64,000 nucleotides of DNA from Phoenix dactylifera (Eukaryota; Streptophyta; Magnoliopsida; Arecales; Arecaceae): positions 1,798,001 through 1,862,000 of the forward strand of contig NC_052395.1 of assembly GCF_009389715.1 (NCBI RefSeq), read 5' to 3'. Positions 20,279 to 32,600 of the stretch are shown here, piece after piece; position 1 is the stretch's first letter; each line of letters begins with the position of its first letter. A program made the translations under genes and the position numbers. The notes under the pieces were generated by a model. That model did not search any database. It was given only the letters and a program-made list of their open reading frames with translations, and had not been told where the DNA came from.

Positions 20279-23200
20279 GAGGGCGAGGATGGAGTCAAGA
20301 AAGAGGTTCATATAATCAGAGTTTTCAGGATTCTCATCAAAGTCAAGGTAACAAGCATCAAAACCCCATTAAGTGTCACAATTGTGGTAGATTTGGTCAC
20401 ATCAAAGCATTTTGTTGGAGTAGAAATAAAAATCATGTTAACTTTCTTGAAGAAAAAGCTAAGAAAGATGAAGGTGCAAACAGTGAATCATTATTTTTAT
20501 CATATCTCTCTTCTACTGATTGTGGTGAGGATGTTTGGTTTCTTGATAGCGGTTGCAATAACCACATGACTGGTGATAAGTCCTTGTTTGTAGAACTTGA
20601 TGAATCTATAAGATCTGAAGTTAAAATGGGAGATGATAGGCATGTGACAGTGTACGGCAAAGGTATTATTGCTGGGAACCTAAAATGTGGTAAGAAACTT
20701 ATACATGATGTGATGTATGTTCCTGGTTTAGCTCAGAATTTGATTAGTCTTGGACAGCTTGTGAAGAAGGGGTATTATGCCATCTTTGATAATGACAGAT
20801 ACATGCTATATAAGAAAGAAAACAAAGAATTAATTGCTACAAGTTTTATGACCAAGAACAAGATGTTTCCACTAATTTTTTCAGATCTGGAAATCAATGC
20901 TTTGAAGGTAGAGGGTAGTGATGTTACTCCCTTGTGGCATAAAAGGTATGGGCACCTGAATTTTAGAAGTTTGCAGTACTTGCAAAAACATGATTTAGTG
21001 ACTGGTTTGCCAATAATATCACATAGTGACCGAAGTTTATGTGAAGAGTGCATTTTTGGCAAACAACATGGATCTCCGTTTGAAAAGAAAAAAACTTGGA
21101 GAGCCAAGTATCCATTAGAACTTGTGCATGCAGATATTTGTGGCCCAATGAGAACACCTTCACTCAACAAGAATTTATATATCTTGATCTTTGTGGATGA
21201 TCTTACTAGAATGACATGGGTGTCTTTTCTGAAGGAAAAATCTAAAGCATATACTGTTTTTGGTCATTTTAAAGCTCTTGTAAAGAGGCAATCTAGTTTC
21301 TATTTGAAGACACTAAGGATAGATAGGGGTGGTGAATTTACATCTAACAAGTTTATGCTGTTGTGTAAATCTCTTGGCATTCAAAGGCAGTTCACAGCAG
21401 GTTATTTCCCTCAACAAAAAGGAGTAGTAGAGCGAAAAAAATAGAGTTATTGTGGAGAAAGCAAGATGTCTTATGAAAGAAAGAGGTCTTCCAAAAATGT
21501 CTTGGCCGGAAGCAGTGGCAACATTAGTGTATTTGCTGAATATATCACCAACTAAGGAAGTTGATGGTAAGACTCCTTATGAAGCATGGTATGGTTGTAA
21601 ACCTTCTACTTCAAATTTGAAAAATTTTAGGTGCATTGCATATGCTCATGTTCCAAAGGAAAAGAGAGAGAAGTTGGATGATAAAAGTAAAAAAATATAT
21701 TTTCATTGGCTATTCAAATGAGACCAAAGGTTATAGATTGTATGACCCTTTGACTAAGAAGTTAGAAATTAGCAGAGATGTTACTTTTAACAAGAAAGAT
21801 GCTTGAAATTGGTCTAAAATGTAGTGTTACAGCCAATGCAAATACAAGAAGAGGAGAATGCACCTACCTTCAGTAGTGACATTAACACTTCTATGGGGCA
21901 AAACAATCAAGAAGCAAATTCTAGCAATGTTGATGTATCACTTGAAGGACCACCTCAAAAGGTCAGAAAATTAGTAAATATTTATGAATCATGTCAATTA
22001 GTATGTTTTATTGCAGAACCTACTTGCTATGAAGATGCATCCTACCATGAGGAGTGGAGGAAAGCAATGAAAGAAAAAATTGAAATAATAAAAAGAAACA
22101 AGACATGGAAGCTAGTAGACTTGCCAAACGAGAAAGAAGCTATTGGGTTGAAATGGGCCTACAAGTCAAAGTTCAATGCTGATGGGTCTTTGTAGAAGCG
22201 CAAGACGAGGTTGGTAGTTAAAGGGTATGCACAGGTGCCAGGTATTGACTTCTTTGACACTTTTTCTCTAGTTGCTAGAATAGAGACTATTAGGATTGTT
22301 CTAGCGGTGGCTGCACAAAATGGTTGGCAAGATTTTTAACTTGATGTGAAATCAGCTTTTCTGAATGGTGACTTAGAAGAAGAGGTTTATGTTAGACAAC
22401 CTGAAGGGTTTGAGATCCAGGGCAAAGAGGAGAAGGTGTACAAGCTAGAGAAAATACATTATGGTTTGAAGCAAGCTCCAAGAGCTTGGTACAGCAAGAT
22501 CAATAACCATTTTATCAAGAATGGCTTTGAGTGCAGCAAGAATAAGCCAACTCTTTACAAGAAGTGCCAAGGTATGACTGAAATACTCATAGTTTGCATT
22601 TATGTTGATGATATGATCTTCATAGGAAACTCTATTTCAATGGTGGAAAGTTTTAAGGCAGATATGATGTCAACTTTTGCAATGACTGATTTAGAAAATA
22701 TGAAATATTTCTTGGGCATGGAAGTTGTACAAAGTTCTTTTGGCATTTTCTTATCTCAATAGAAGTATGCCACTGATTTGCTAAAAAAAATTCATATGCT
22801 TAACTGCAAACCGGCAAAAACACCCATGAATTCAAATGACAAGCTGATGGTGGAAGATGGTTCTGATAAAGTTGATGAAAAAGTGTTCAGAAGTATGGTT
22901 GGTGGTTTGATTTTTCTTACTCATGTAAGGCCTGACATCATATTTGCAGTGAGCCTCATCTCTAGGTTTATGCACAGTCCAACGAATCATCATTTTGGAG
23001 CAGCGAAGAGAGTTTTAAGTATGTGGCAGGAACTGCAAGCCTCGGAATCATGTATTCCAAGGTAAATGAGTTCAAGCTCTTGTTATTTACTGATAGTAGT
23101 TGGGCTGATTGTGTAGGTGATCGCAAAAGCACTACATGTTATTATTTTTCTCTTGGCTTGGGACTGATTTCTTGGTGTTCTAAGAAGCAACCTACAATTG

Positions 23201-23568
23201 CATTATCAAGTACAGAGGTCGAGTATATAGCTTGCACAACTGCAGCCTATCAAGCAGTTTGGTTGAGGAGAATTTTAAGTGACTTGGAGGAGAAGCAAGC
23301 AACTACAACTCCATTGATCTGTGATAACAAATCAGCAATTGCGTTGGCGAATAATCCTATCTTTCATGGATGCTCTAAACACATTGAGGTCTGATATCAT
23401 TTTATTTGGGAGCTAATTTCAAGGTGTGAGATCAAGATGGAATATTGCAGCATAGAAGATCAGTTAGCAGATATTTTTACAAAGGCACTTTAAGAGAACA
23501 AATTCAAGAAGCTAAGATCATTGCTTGGCTTACGTAGCTTGAATCAAGGGGCTGTGTTGGAGATGTGA
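20279..23568 (+). pseudogene. copia gag end and pol polyprotein, broken
   Basis: Domains in order: zinc knuckle CHNCGRFGHIKAFC (about 20370); protease WFLDSGCNNHMTGD (20537-20578); GAG-pre-integrase HKRYGHLNFRSLQ; integrase from about 21110 with the D, D and E region (HADICGP, IFVDDLTRM, RIDRGGEFTS); reverse transcriptase with [20 protein letters not shown] and YVDD at 22601-22612; RNase H with FTDSSWADCVGDRKSTT (23090-23140). Lesions: frameshifts near 21442, 21705 and 23010, and in-frame stops at about 22193, 22339, 22760 and 23488. Order integrase before reverse transcriptase defines Ty1/copia. The last codons run into the 3' LTR. Confidence 0.92.
23541..23554 (+). other. Polypurine tract of the copia element
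   Basis: GAATCAAGGGGCTG directly precedes the 3' LTR, the expected place for the plus-strand primer. It is a weak but typical short purine run. Confidence 0.6.
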
Positions 23569-23819
23569 TTCAACCCAAATCTCAAATTTCCAACCACGTT
23601 TCAGATTTCTTATTTTATTTTAGTCATTTGTTTATGTGTTTGACTTAGTCTTTATTTAGTGGATACTGCAGTGGGGTTATATGAGTTGTTAGTGGAGAGC
23701 ATATTAAGGAGGTTGTTCTGTTTTTTTGTTGTATATGTTTTACTGAAATAGTGGATGTAGTTCAGTTTTTTCTACTTCCTTCTTTTGCTGTTTTTTCTGT
23801 GTGTGTTGCAACCCCAAGA
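23555..23819 (+). repeat. 3' LTR of the copia element
   Basis: TGTTGGAGATGTGATTC to AACCCCAAGA. It matches the 5' LTR with scattered substitutions and small indels, consistent with an old insertion. Confidence 0.83.
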
Positions 23820-23824
23820 AAGGG

Positions 23825-23929
23825 GACGTCGATGGCCGATGCAGACGTCGAGGTGATATGGATGATTGCCCGACCATCACCCCAGTTGTAGCGAAGAGTT
23901 TTGACGCGGCGATGATGATCGAAGGACAT
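23825..23929 (-). pseudogene. RING-H2 paralogue copy B, first 35 codons
   Basis: Minus-strand ATG at 23929 opens MSFDHHRRVKTLRYNWGDGR, which aligns with the MSFD start of the copy at 42669-43466 (shared MSFD, H-rich, then R..WG.GRA). The frame then meets the copia target duplication; the next part of the gene is at 5561 and below. Nothing downstream of codon 35 can be read from this end. Confidence 0.85.
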
Positions 23930-24003
23930 GGTTCGAATCGAGGTGAAGGCTTGAGCAGATGATAAATGAGATGTGAGGGATTAGAAGGGGCTCCTACTCT
24001 TGC

Positions 24004-24012
24004 TTAATAAAG
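24004..24012 (-). promoter_or_regulatory. TATA-like box of disrupted RING copy B
   Basis: CTTTATTAA on the minus strand, about 80 bp before the ATG. The sequence just upstream of it (24012-24030, GAGGCTATTTGTGGTGCTGG on the plus strand) closely matches the corresponding promoter piece of copy C at 43581-43600, so the duplication included the core promoter. Confidence 0.55.
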
Positions 24013-24030
24013 AGGCTATTTGTGGTGCTG

Positions 24031-25196
24031 GAGCTTAGTACAATGGACCGAGTGCCTTGCATTCATGAGTGGAAGAGGACCGTTGGAATTGAGAGGTCTA
24101 AATTTCTGGCCTTTGGTGTGTATTTGTCCTATCTTATCAGAATTAAGGTGAAAAGGGGGTGGATTCAACTGAGGGGGGGTGCAGCTTCAGTGCGAAATAT
24201 GGAGGGATACAGTGATTTTCATTTCAGAGTTTCCATTTCAATTCCTTTTTTTTGAAATGGAGACAATTGTAGGTAGATATAGTTCTTATATAAAATTTTT
24301 CCGCATTGACATGCCACAAGCATGATCATTATGATGCAAATACACCTTTATTTCCCTTGTGATATCTTCAATGACTTTTCAAGGAAGAATGGACTTATGA
24401 ATAATATAATTAATCAACTGAACCCATTTGATTTTAGTGAATTATTAATTTTTAATAGTTTTTCCATCTTTCTTATCTCCGCTTCACCGCATATTGTGGT
24501 GCCTGTGTCAGTCATAATTCATATTCTCACACATCCCCTTCCCCTTCCAAGCCATTTTTCAGATATTGCAAATCTGCTCGTAAGAGTTCTATGTAATGTA
24601 GATTGTTTCCGCAGGAGCCGGAAAATGACGGCCAACCATTAAATTTTTTCCAATAGTGAATTATACGAAAAATAACTTGTATTAATCATAATTATTTATG
24701 TAAGAAAGGTGCTTGTGTACAAGCAGAATTGTGGTGACTATGCAGGTCTTTATAATAAGATCGCCAAATAGATCTCAGAACTTGATGGGTCTTATTGGAC
24801 CAAAGATCAAGAAAATGCAAAGTACTAGTGTAGCTCATAGAATGAAGAACAGGTGTGATCTTATGGCCACCTATACCATCTCTTCTATAAGATAATCTTG
24901 GTCTTATAGGATCCTAGTTTAACGGATATTACCAAAATTTTCGACTTGGATCGGGTACTGATTTGTTGCTGTTCTGAGAAGGGGATCTTGAAAAGCTTGA
25001 CTTTATATTAAATTTATGGATCCAATCTATCTATAGATAAGCGTCTGCTATGGCCAATTAATTAATATCTGCCTTAGCATACAAGAATCATGGCCTGTTG
25101 ATTTTTGAGACAGTGGCACTCTCACACGCCTAATAGAGAAATATAACATAGAAACTAGGCGAAGATTCATTTGATCAAGGTATGCAACATGCAAAA
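24031..25196. other. Spacer, no gene seen
   Basis: 5' flank of the disrupted RING gene followed by AT-rich DNA up to the Sirevirus target site GTTAT (25197-25201). Short frames without similarity. Confidence 0.5.
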
Positions 25197-25201
25197 GTTA
25201 T

Positions 25202-26673
25202 TGTTGCCCAAGGTGACAAGCCAAGAGGGGGGGGTGAATTGGTTTCTCTTAATTTTTACTATCTTACTTATGTCAATTGATGAGTTAGTGAAATATAACA
25301 AAGTACAATACAAACACACAAGAAGTATAGTGGTTCGGTGCTCTCCCAAGCACCTACGTCCACTCCCCAAGCGACCCCTTGGGAATTCACTATAATCCAG
25401 CGGATTACAATTGGATTGTTTTCCGGGCTCACAATCCAAAAACCTTTACACTTTGGTTTTCCGGGATCACCAAAAACCTATGTTGGTTTTACGGGCTCAC
25501 CAACGAACCTATGTTGGTTTTACGGGCTCACCAACGAATCTTTACAATTGATTTTACGGGTTCACCAATAAACCTACTCCGTTGGTTTTGCGGGCTCACC
25601 AACAAACCTTTACAAGGTGATTAATAAAAGAAGGAAGAAAGTTTAAGCTCCTAGATGAGCAAATATAACAATTATAATCTACAAAGAAGAGTTTAGAGAA
25701 TAGTTATCGCTTGATGAGACTTCTCTCTTCTTTGTCAAGAATGCTTCACTCTTCAAGGATGGATGGAGCTCTTAATGTCTCTTGGAATCTGCTCAACCAC
25801 TTTTTTTTCACTCTTGAATGAAGCACTTGGATGAAGAAGATTAGGGCACTTATCTTTCTTGTGTAATCTTTAATATTTTGCAAAAGAATATTTTCTCTGA
25901 TGAATGGTGTCACTTTAAATAGTTTTCTTCATCCATTGGACAAGCCCCAATGGCTAGAATTCAAAAACTAGCCGTTACTCACTGTTGGAAGGTCAAAAAG
26001 TACTTCTGCAGAACTAGCCGTTATGCTTCTGCCCGTGCTTGGGTCGACTCAACTTTTACTGGGGTCGACCCAACTTTCACTTGGGTCGACTCAACCTTTG
26101 CTAGGGTCGACCCTCTCAAAACCACAGAACCTTGCATTTCAGCCTTCCTTCACTTGGGTTGACTCAACATCTTTTTGGGTCGACTCAAGGTTCAGTAGGG
26201 TCGACTCAACTTCCACTTGGGTCGACCCTCTCAGGGTTTCCAGAGAACCTATTTTTGAATGTCATTGCCTTTGGGTCGACTCATGTTAACTTTGGGTCAA
26301 CTCATGTTAACTTAGGGTCGACTCAAGTTTCATTTGGGTCGACCCTCTCAGTGTTTCCAGAGAACTGTTTTCTTGAGGCTTGAGAGGCTTGAGGTTTGGG
26401 TCGACTCATTCTTTGCTTGGGTCGACCCAACTACTATTCATCCGTGCTATTTTTGCAGAAGTGTGCCAGATGCTTTCTTGATGTGCCGGGGTCGACTCAA
26501 TCCACACTTTGCTGCAACTTAAGGTTAGATTCATCCATATAAACAATGAAATGCATCTTTATCTTATTAAACTAATGTACTGAGAGTAACAGACTTATAA
26601 ATGATGTATCGAATTAACTTGTAACATACTCTTGATTATTGTATTAATCATCAAAATACCACTATCATCCTCA
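25202..26673 (-). repeat. 3' LTR of the Sirevirus (left side of window)
   Basis: Carries two internal repeat sets. At 25440-25620 about six copies of a GGTTTTACGGGCTCACCAA unit occur. At 26038-26515 about fifteen copies of the palindromic word GGGTCGACCC or its variant GGGTCGACTCAA lie 20-45 bp apart. The left end is TGTTGCCCAAGG and the right end ATCATCCTCA. Confidence 0.92.
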
Positions 26674-27126
26674 ATCTCCCCCTTTTTGATGATTACAAAA
26701 TATAGAGTATGAGCCTATTGATACTTATCTTAAAATTAGTTTTAAAAGGGCTCAAGTTGCTGAATTTCAGCTTTTCAAATTTGAGAGTGAAGTCTCCCCC
26801 TATTTCATCCAAATGTTTCCAATTTGACCTTTTGAATTACTCCCCCTTTCTTTTATATTTCATTAAAGATGAAACTTCAAAAATTTGAGATAAAGCATGA
26901 GTTTCAGATTATGTATCGAGGTGTGAAAGGTATGTGCCAAATTCTGAAATTGTATGTGCCAAATTCTAAAATTCGATTTAAATTTTAGACTTTAACATTT
27001 TCATTGTTCACAAATTGCTCCCCCTTAAATGTATATGCTTTCCTATTATAATTTTCAACTTGTTTGTCAACTTATTTCTCTTTCCTTGCTCAACTTATTT
27101 CTCTTTCCTTGCTTCTCCCCCTTTTT
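26674..27126 (-). other. Array of polypurine-tract motifs upstream of the 3' LTR
   Basis: On the minus strand, runs of the form AAAGGGGGAGA occur at 26674-26690 (adjacent to the LTR, the functional primer), 26793-26805, 26840-26850, 27017-27026 and 27113-27126. A tandem 23-bp duplication lies at 27069-27114. Multiple tracts in this untranslated region are a described property of Sireviruses. Confidence 0.85.
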
Positions 27127-27334
27127 GTTATCATCAAATAGGTGCATGGGAATAGACACAATAATTAACAAACATTTCAGTTTCATTGATCAAAATGGAA
27201 CATTGTAGTACAATAATGCCAAAACAAAATAAATACAATGTTCCTCAATCAAAGTTCAAAGTACATTATCAACACAAAATACATATGAGAACTAGATACA
27301 TATCCTAGGCTCTAATCAGAATGCTAATATCAGC

Positions 27335-28645
27335 CTAGGGGGTATCTAATGGCTGTGATCTAGTACTCATCCTTCTAGCATAAGTGGCGAGGGGAGGTCG
27401 AGCCTGATGGGACTGAGTCTGGCGTGGAGCTCGGTGAGCTGGATGACTCTGTGCCGAAATCTCTGACTCAGCTGTCTGTGGCACAGATGGTCCATGAACC
27501 TCTCTCTCTCTCCATAGAGCTCCTATCTGCTCTCTAAGATCACTGATCTCAGCAGTCATAATATCCAGTCTGCCCGTCAGTCAATCAGTGATAGTCCTCG
27601 CCTGAGCTGACATAAGCTCAGTCATCCTACTCCAAAACTCATCTGTGTCTCCCGCAGGAACAGATGACGAAGGTCCAGCCTCTGAAGGTGCTGTAGGATG
27701 ATCCGTAGGCTCCTCATCCTCAGGGATAGGGTCTCCAATCTCTGGTGCATCACCCTCTGGTGCATCATCCTGAATCCCCGCTCCAGCACGTACCCACTGC
27801 CCGTTCACCTTCTCATAACCCATGCGAATAAGGGATCGTGCAGTGTATGTGTCCGTGAAAAGTAGATGCATGGAGATCTCTCCCTCTACAGATATATCAT
27901 GCTATCGAAAGATCAGGGTGAGTATCATACCATAAGGCAGGGAGACTCTGGAGTTGCATATAACCTTTCTCATCTGCCTCAGTATCATAGCCGGAAGATT
28001 TAGGGGAATGCCCTGAATAATGTGCTCCATAACAACCAGATCTCGCTCAGAAATGAGATCAAATCTTTCGCTCTTCAGAAATAAAATTCGACCTATGAAG
28101 TTGTGCAACAACCTCATTTCAGCTGAAAGAGAGCTTGCTATTACATTTTCAGAATAATCAAAGTCTTCATTCTCAAGAATCAACTGCAAGGCTCTCAGTT
28201 TGTTTTCGGGCTTTTCTGGAGTTGCTCCTTCGCAGGGGAGATGAAGCAACTCACTCAAACTCTCTTCGGAAACTCTAACCCTAACTCCTCGAACTTCAGA
28301 TATAAGCCCTCCCATTCCAGTTTTGAGGAAGGCATAGAACTCACGGACTAATCCTGGGTAGATCACCACATCTAGGGAGCAAAGATACTCCCATCCTTGC
28401 CTTCGAATCCATTCCCCCAAACGGAACCCTTCTTGATCCAAAAACTCGGAGTGGATCCTTCTCCCCGTGGTAACCGGTCTCCCTGCAAATTTTGCAAGTT
28501 GGACTGAAGGGGAGGGAGGACGAGGAGGCTCTACACGTGTCTCACCTTGTGGAGACATTGTAGACGGCTCTGTAGCAGCCCTATCCGCACGGGTGATCCG
28601 TGAAACTCTCCCGGATCGCTTGGCTACGGCTTTCTTGGATCCCAT
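27335..28645 (-). pseudogene. Extra ORF of the Sirevirus (plant transposon-protein / env-like position)
   Basis: About 436 codons in one frame from ATG at 28645 (MGSKKAVAKRSGRV) to a stop at 27335, with two internal stop codons, near 27900 and 27580. Residues 60-240 (FLDQEGFRLGEWIRRQGWEY, VREFYAFLK, VRGVRVRVSEESLSELLHLP) resemble the domain known as putative plant transposon protein, found in some copia and gypsy elements. The C-terminal third is P/S/A-rich and has a leucine-zipper-like stretch (ITDLREQIGALW-type). I see no convincing signal peptide or membrane span, so env-like describes position, not function. It is separated from pol by about 400 bp. An upstream in-frame ATG at 28759 exists but lies outside the conserved region. 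Confidence 0.72.
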
Positions 28646-29054
28646 TTCTTCAAGATCTTGATGTAATCTACTGTTTGGAGATGATTGGGGGAGATTTGAG
28701 AGTGGGGAATAGGATTTTCGGAAGAGGACAAAGTGAAAACAGTGCCCTAGATGGCTCACGGGTCCCCCTTTTAACAGTGGGGTCCCGTCGTTGGGTCGAC
28801 CCTAGATTTTTCTTGGGCTGACTCAACGTTGGGTCGACCCTATTCTGGGTTGGGTCGACCCAAGTTCAGAAATTTTTCTTTCTCTCCCTTTTTCCCTTTT
28901 AAAAATTTTTCTTTCTTCCAATCCTTACAAATTCTTACTGGGACAATGATACATGAGTAAGGAATCTATAGATGACAAGTTTGACTAATGTTTCATGGGT
29001 TTTTAGAAATGGGAGGAGTGTATCATGAGACTGCTTGCTCCCTTTTATATCTCC
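28646..29054 (-). other. Spacer between pol and the extra ORF
   Basis: Untranslated region with at least three more copies of GGGTCGACCC-type palindromes at 28793-28862, the same word that fills the LTRs. Confidence 0.7.
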
Positions 29055-32000
29055 TCAATAAAAAGGATCACATATGCCTAATTCCCTCCTAAGCGTGCAA
29101 AATCTATCTTCACTCAAAGGTTTTGTGAATATGTCAGCTAATTGTTTCTCAGTACATACATGCTCAATACATATGTTTCCATTTTGCACATGATCTCTAA
29201 TAAAATGATATCTTATTTCAATGTATTTGGCTTTAGAGTGCTGAACCGGATTTTTAGTAAGGTTGATGGCACTAGTATTATCACACTTTATAGGAATGTT
29301 ATCTAGTTTAACTCCATAGTCCTCTAGTTGTTGCTTAAGCCACAGTACTTGAGCACAACAACTGTCGGCAGCTATATATTCAGCTTCAGTCGTCGACAGT
29401 GCTACTAAATTCTGCTTTTTGCTAAACCATGATACTAAGTTATTTCCTAAAAATTAACATGTTCCACTAGTGCTCTTCCTATCTAATTTGCATCCAGCAA
29501 AATCAGCATCTGAGTAGGCAAGCAAATCTAAACAGGAGTCTCTTGAGTACCATAATCCTATGTTTGTAGTTCCTCTTAAATATCTAAGAATTCTTTTAAC
29601 ATCACTTAAATGTGACTCCTTAGGATCTGATTGGTATCTAGCACATATTCCTACACTAAACACGATGTCTGGTCTACTAGCAGTAAGGTAGAGCAAGGAT
29701 CCAATTAATCTACTATAAAGCTTAATATCAATACTCTTTCCTTTCTCATCTTTGTCTAGCTTACTAGTAGGATTCATTGGAGTGCCTACTCCCTTGTGAT
29801 TTTCATTCCCAAACTTCTTTAATATTTCCTTTATATACTTAGTGTGATGAATGAAGATACCTTCTTTAGTTTGTTTGATTTGTAATCCTAGAAAAAAACT
29901 TAGTTCTCCTATCAAACTCATCTCGAATTCTCCGTGCATTAAATTAGCAAACTCTTTGCAAAGATTATCATTTGTGGCACCAAAGATTATGTCATCTACA
30001 TATATTTGTACCACTAGCAGATTTTCGTCTTTTCTTTTGAGAAAAAGTGTTTTATCTACATTTCCTCTACTGAAGTCATTATTTAGTAGAAATTTGCTTA
30101 ATCGATCATACCAAGCCCTAGGTGCTTGCTTCAATCCATATAATGCCTTATGTAGTCTAAACACATGATTTGGCAATTCATGATTCTCAAAATCAGGAGG
30201 TTGCTCTACATATACTTCTTCCTCTATAAAACCGTTTAAGAATGCACTTTTTACATCTATTTGATACAATTTGAAATCCATGAAACATGCAAAAGCTAGA
30301 AGTAATCTAATAGCCTCTAATCTAGCTACGGGAGCAAATGTTTCATCAAAATCTATCCCTTCTTCTTGATTGTATCCCTTAGCTACAAGTCTAGCTTTAT
30401 TTCTTATAACTACCCCATTTTCATCTAATTTATTTCTAAAGATCCATTTTGTTCTAATTACAGAGTTATGCTTTGGTCTCTCAGTTAATGTCCATACATT
30501 ACTTCTTTTGAATTGATTTAATTCTTCTTGCATAGCATTTATCCAATTGGTATCTTTTTCAGCTTCTTCATAAGTCTTAGGTTCTAACTGTGAAACAAAA
30601 GCAAGATAATCATTTAAATTTCTAAGAGAGGATCGAGTTCTTACCCCTTGAGATGGATCACCAATGATTAAGTCTTTAGGGTGTCCATATGCATACCTCC
30701 ATTCCTTTGGCAAGTCTTGAGGTTGTGGTGGCACGCGATCATTTTCCTTATCTTGAATTGGCACGTCATAAAGATTTAATTTTTCAAAGTTAATAATTCC
30801 TGCATCATCATCAAGAATATTTTCTTTCCTAGCAGACTCACTATCAGACTCATCAAATATGATATTAACTGACTCTTCGACTACAAGAGTTCTTTTATTG
30901 AACACTCTATATGCCCTGCTAGATGTGGAGTATCCTAAGAAGATACCTTCATCTGACTTGGCATCAAATTTACTTAGATCCTCCTTGCCATTGTTTAAAA
31001 TGAAACATCTACATCCAAATACTCTAAGATATTTAGCGGTTGGTTTCTTATTCTTCCAAAGTTCATAAGGAGTTTTCTTGGTTATAGGTCGTATTAAAAC
31101 CCAATTTAGAATATGGCAAGCAGTGCTTATAGCTTCAGCCCAAAAGTACTTTGGAAGATTTGACTCGCACAACATCGTGCGTGCCATTTCTGCCAAGGTC
31201 CTATTTTTTCTTTCACAACCCCATTTTGTTGAGGCGTTCTAGGTGCTGAAAATTGATGTGAGATACCGTTTTCATTACAAAATTCTTCAAAGTGTTGATT
31301 TTCAAATTCAGTTCCATGATCACTTCGAATTGCTATTAAGGTGAGCTTCTTTTCATTTATGATATAATTATAATATTTCAAGAATGCTGAAAATGCTTCA
31401 TTCTTATGTGCCAAAAATGAAACCCATGTATATCTTGAAAAATCATCTACTATAACTAGTCCATACTTCTTCCCTCCTAGACTCGCAGTTCTAGTGGGTC
31501 CAAATAGATCCACATGTATCAGTTCAAAAGGCCTAGTTGTTGATACTATATTCTTTGATTTGAAGGATGATTTTGTTTGTTTTCCTAATGAGCATGGTCC
31601 ACAAATTTTGTCCTTTTCAAAGATCAATTTTGGCACATCTTTTATTAATTCCTTCTTGACTAGTTTTGATATTAATTCCATACTAGCATGTCCTAGTCTG
31701 CGATGCCAAAGCCAACTTGTTTCATTTTTCTTTTCTTCATTAGTAATTAAACATAATCCATTTTCTTGCCTAATTCATGAAGATCTACCATGTAAATATT
31801 TCTTTGCTTTTGTCCTATAAGTACAATGCTATTATCTTTAGGATTTGTGATTATGCATACTGATGCTTCAAATGTGACTTTAAACCCTTTTATCACAAAA
31901 TTGACTTATGCTAAGTAGGTTATGTTTCAAACCATTAACTAATAAGACATTTCTATGAAGGTAGATGGAGTAATGAAAATTTTACCCTTTCCAATGATAT

Positions 32001-32600
32001 ACCCTTTTCCATTGTCTCCATAGGTTACTACTCTACCCTTCTTAGATTCCAAGGTGACAAATTGGTCTACGTCACCGGTCATGTGTCTTGAACAGCCGCT
32101 ATCTAGATACCATCGTTTATCCATTTTATTAGCTGCAAGACACCCCTGCAATCAAGATCAAGAATGAGCTTTAGGTACCCAAACTATGTTGGGTCCTTTA
32201 GGGTTAGTACTTGATGTTCCTTTTGGAACCCAAACTTTCTTGAATTTAAGCTTATAATTATTACTCAATTTGTTTTGGCTGGACTTTCTATAGTTACATT
32301 CATATGCTTTATGTCCTAATTTATTGCAACAATGACAAGTAATATTTTCGTTTTTAGCTTTTACAAATATGTTCTTTAAGTATTTTTGTTTTCTATTTGT
32401 TTTATATCCTAATCCAGCCTTATCATATACAGTTTTTTGACTATCAAAAATCATATTTAATTTAGTTGAGCTAAGAGTAAACTTGTCTACTAAGAATTTA
32501 TATTTTTCAGCATCTTCTTTTAACTTGACATTTTCAGCAATTAGATTCTTGGTTTCATTTGTGAGTCTCCTACTTAATGTTTCACAGTTATGAGATAGTT
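29055..32600 (-). pseudogene. Sirevirus pol polyprotein, broken
   Basis: Reading downstream on the minus strand: a second zinc knuckle CHCCNKLGHKAYEC (about 32330); protease RWYLDSGCSRHMTGD (about 32080-32120); integrase with the conserved D region (ELIHVDLFGP, FSRYTWVSFL, SDHGTEFENQ) at 31250-31680; reverse transcriptase with [19 protein letters not shown] and YVDDIIFG (about 29990-30003); RNase H (SDADFAGCKLDRKSTSGT, then the STTEAEYIA block) ending FTKPLSEDRFCTLRRE and a stop at 29055. Frame changes occur near 32455-32600, 31700-31930 and 31200, and stops at about 32155 and 29451. It would once have been one polyprotein with gag. Confidence 0.92.

Noticed and set aside
24022..24255. Small plus-strand frame next to the RING promoter
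   Set aside because: It is in the 5' flank of the opposite-strand pseudogene, with no similarity and ordinary chance length.
26038..26515. Regularly spaced short repeats that look superficially CRISPR-like
   Set aside because: Repeats are 10-13 bp with irregular spacing, lie inside the LTRs of a retrotransposon in a plant genome, and have no cas genes.
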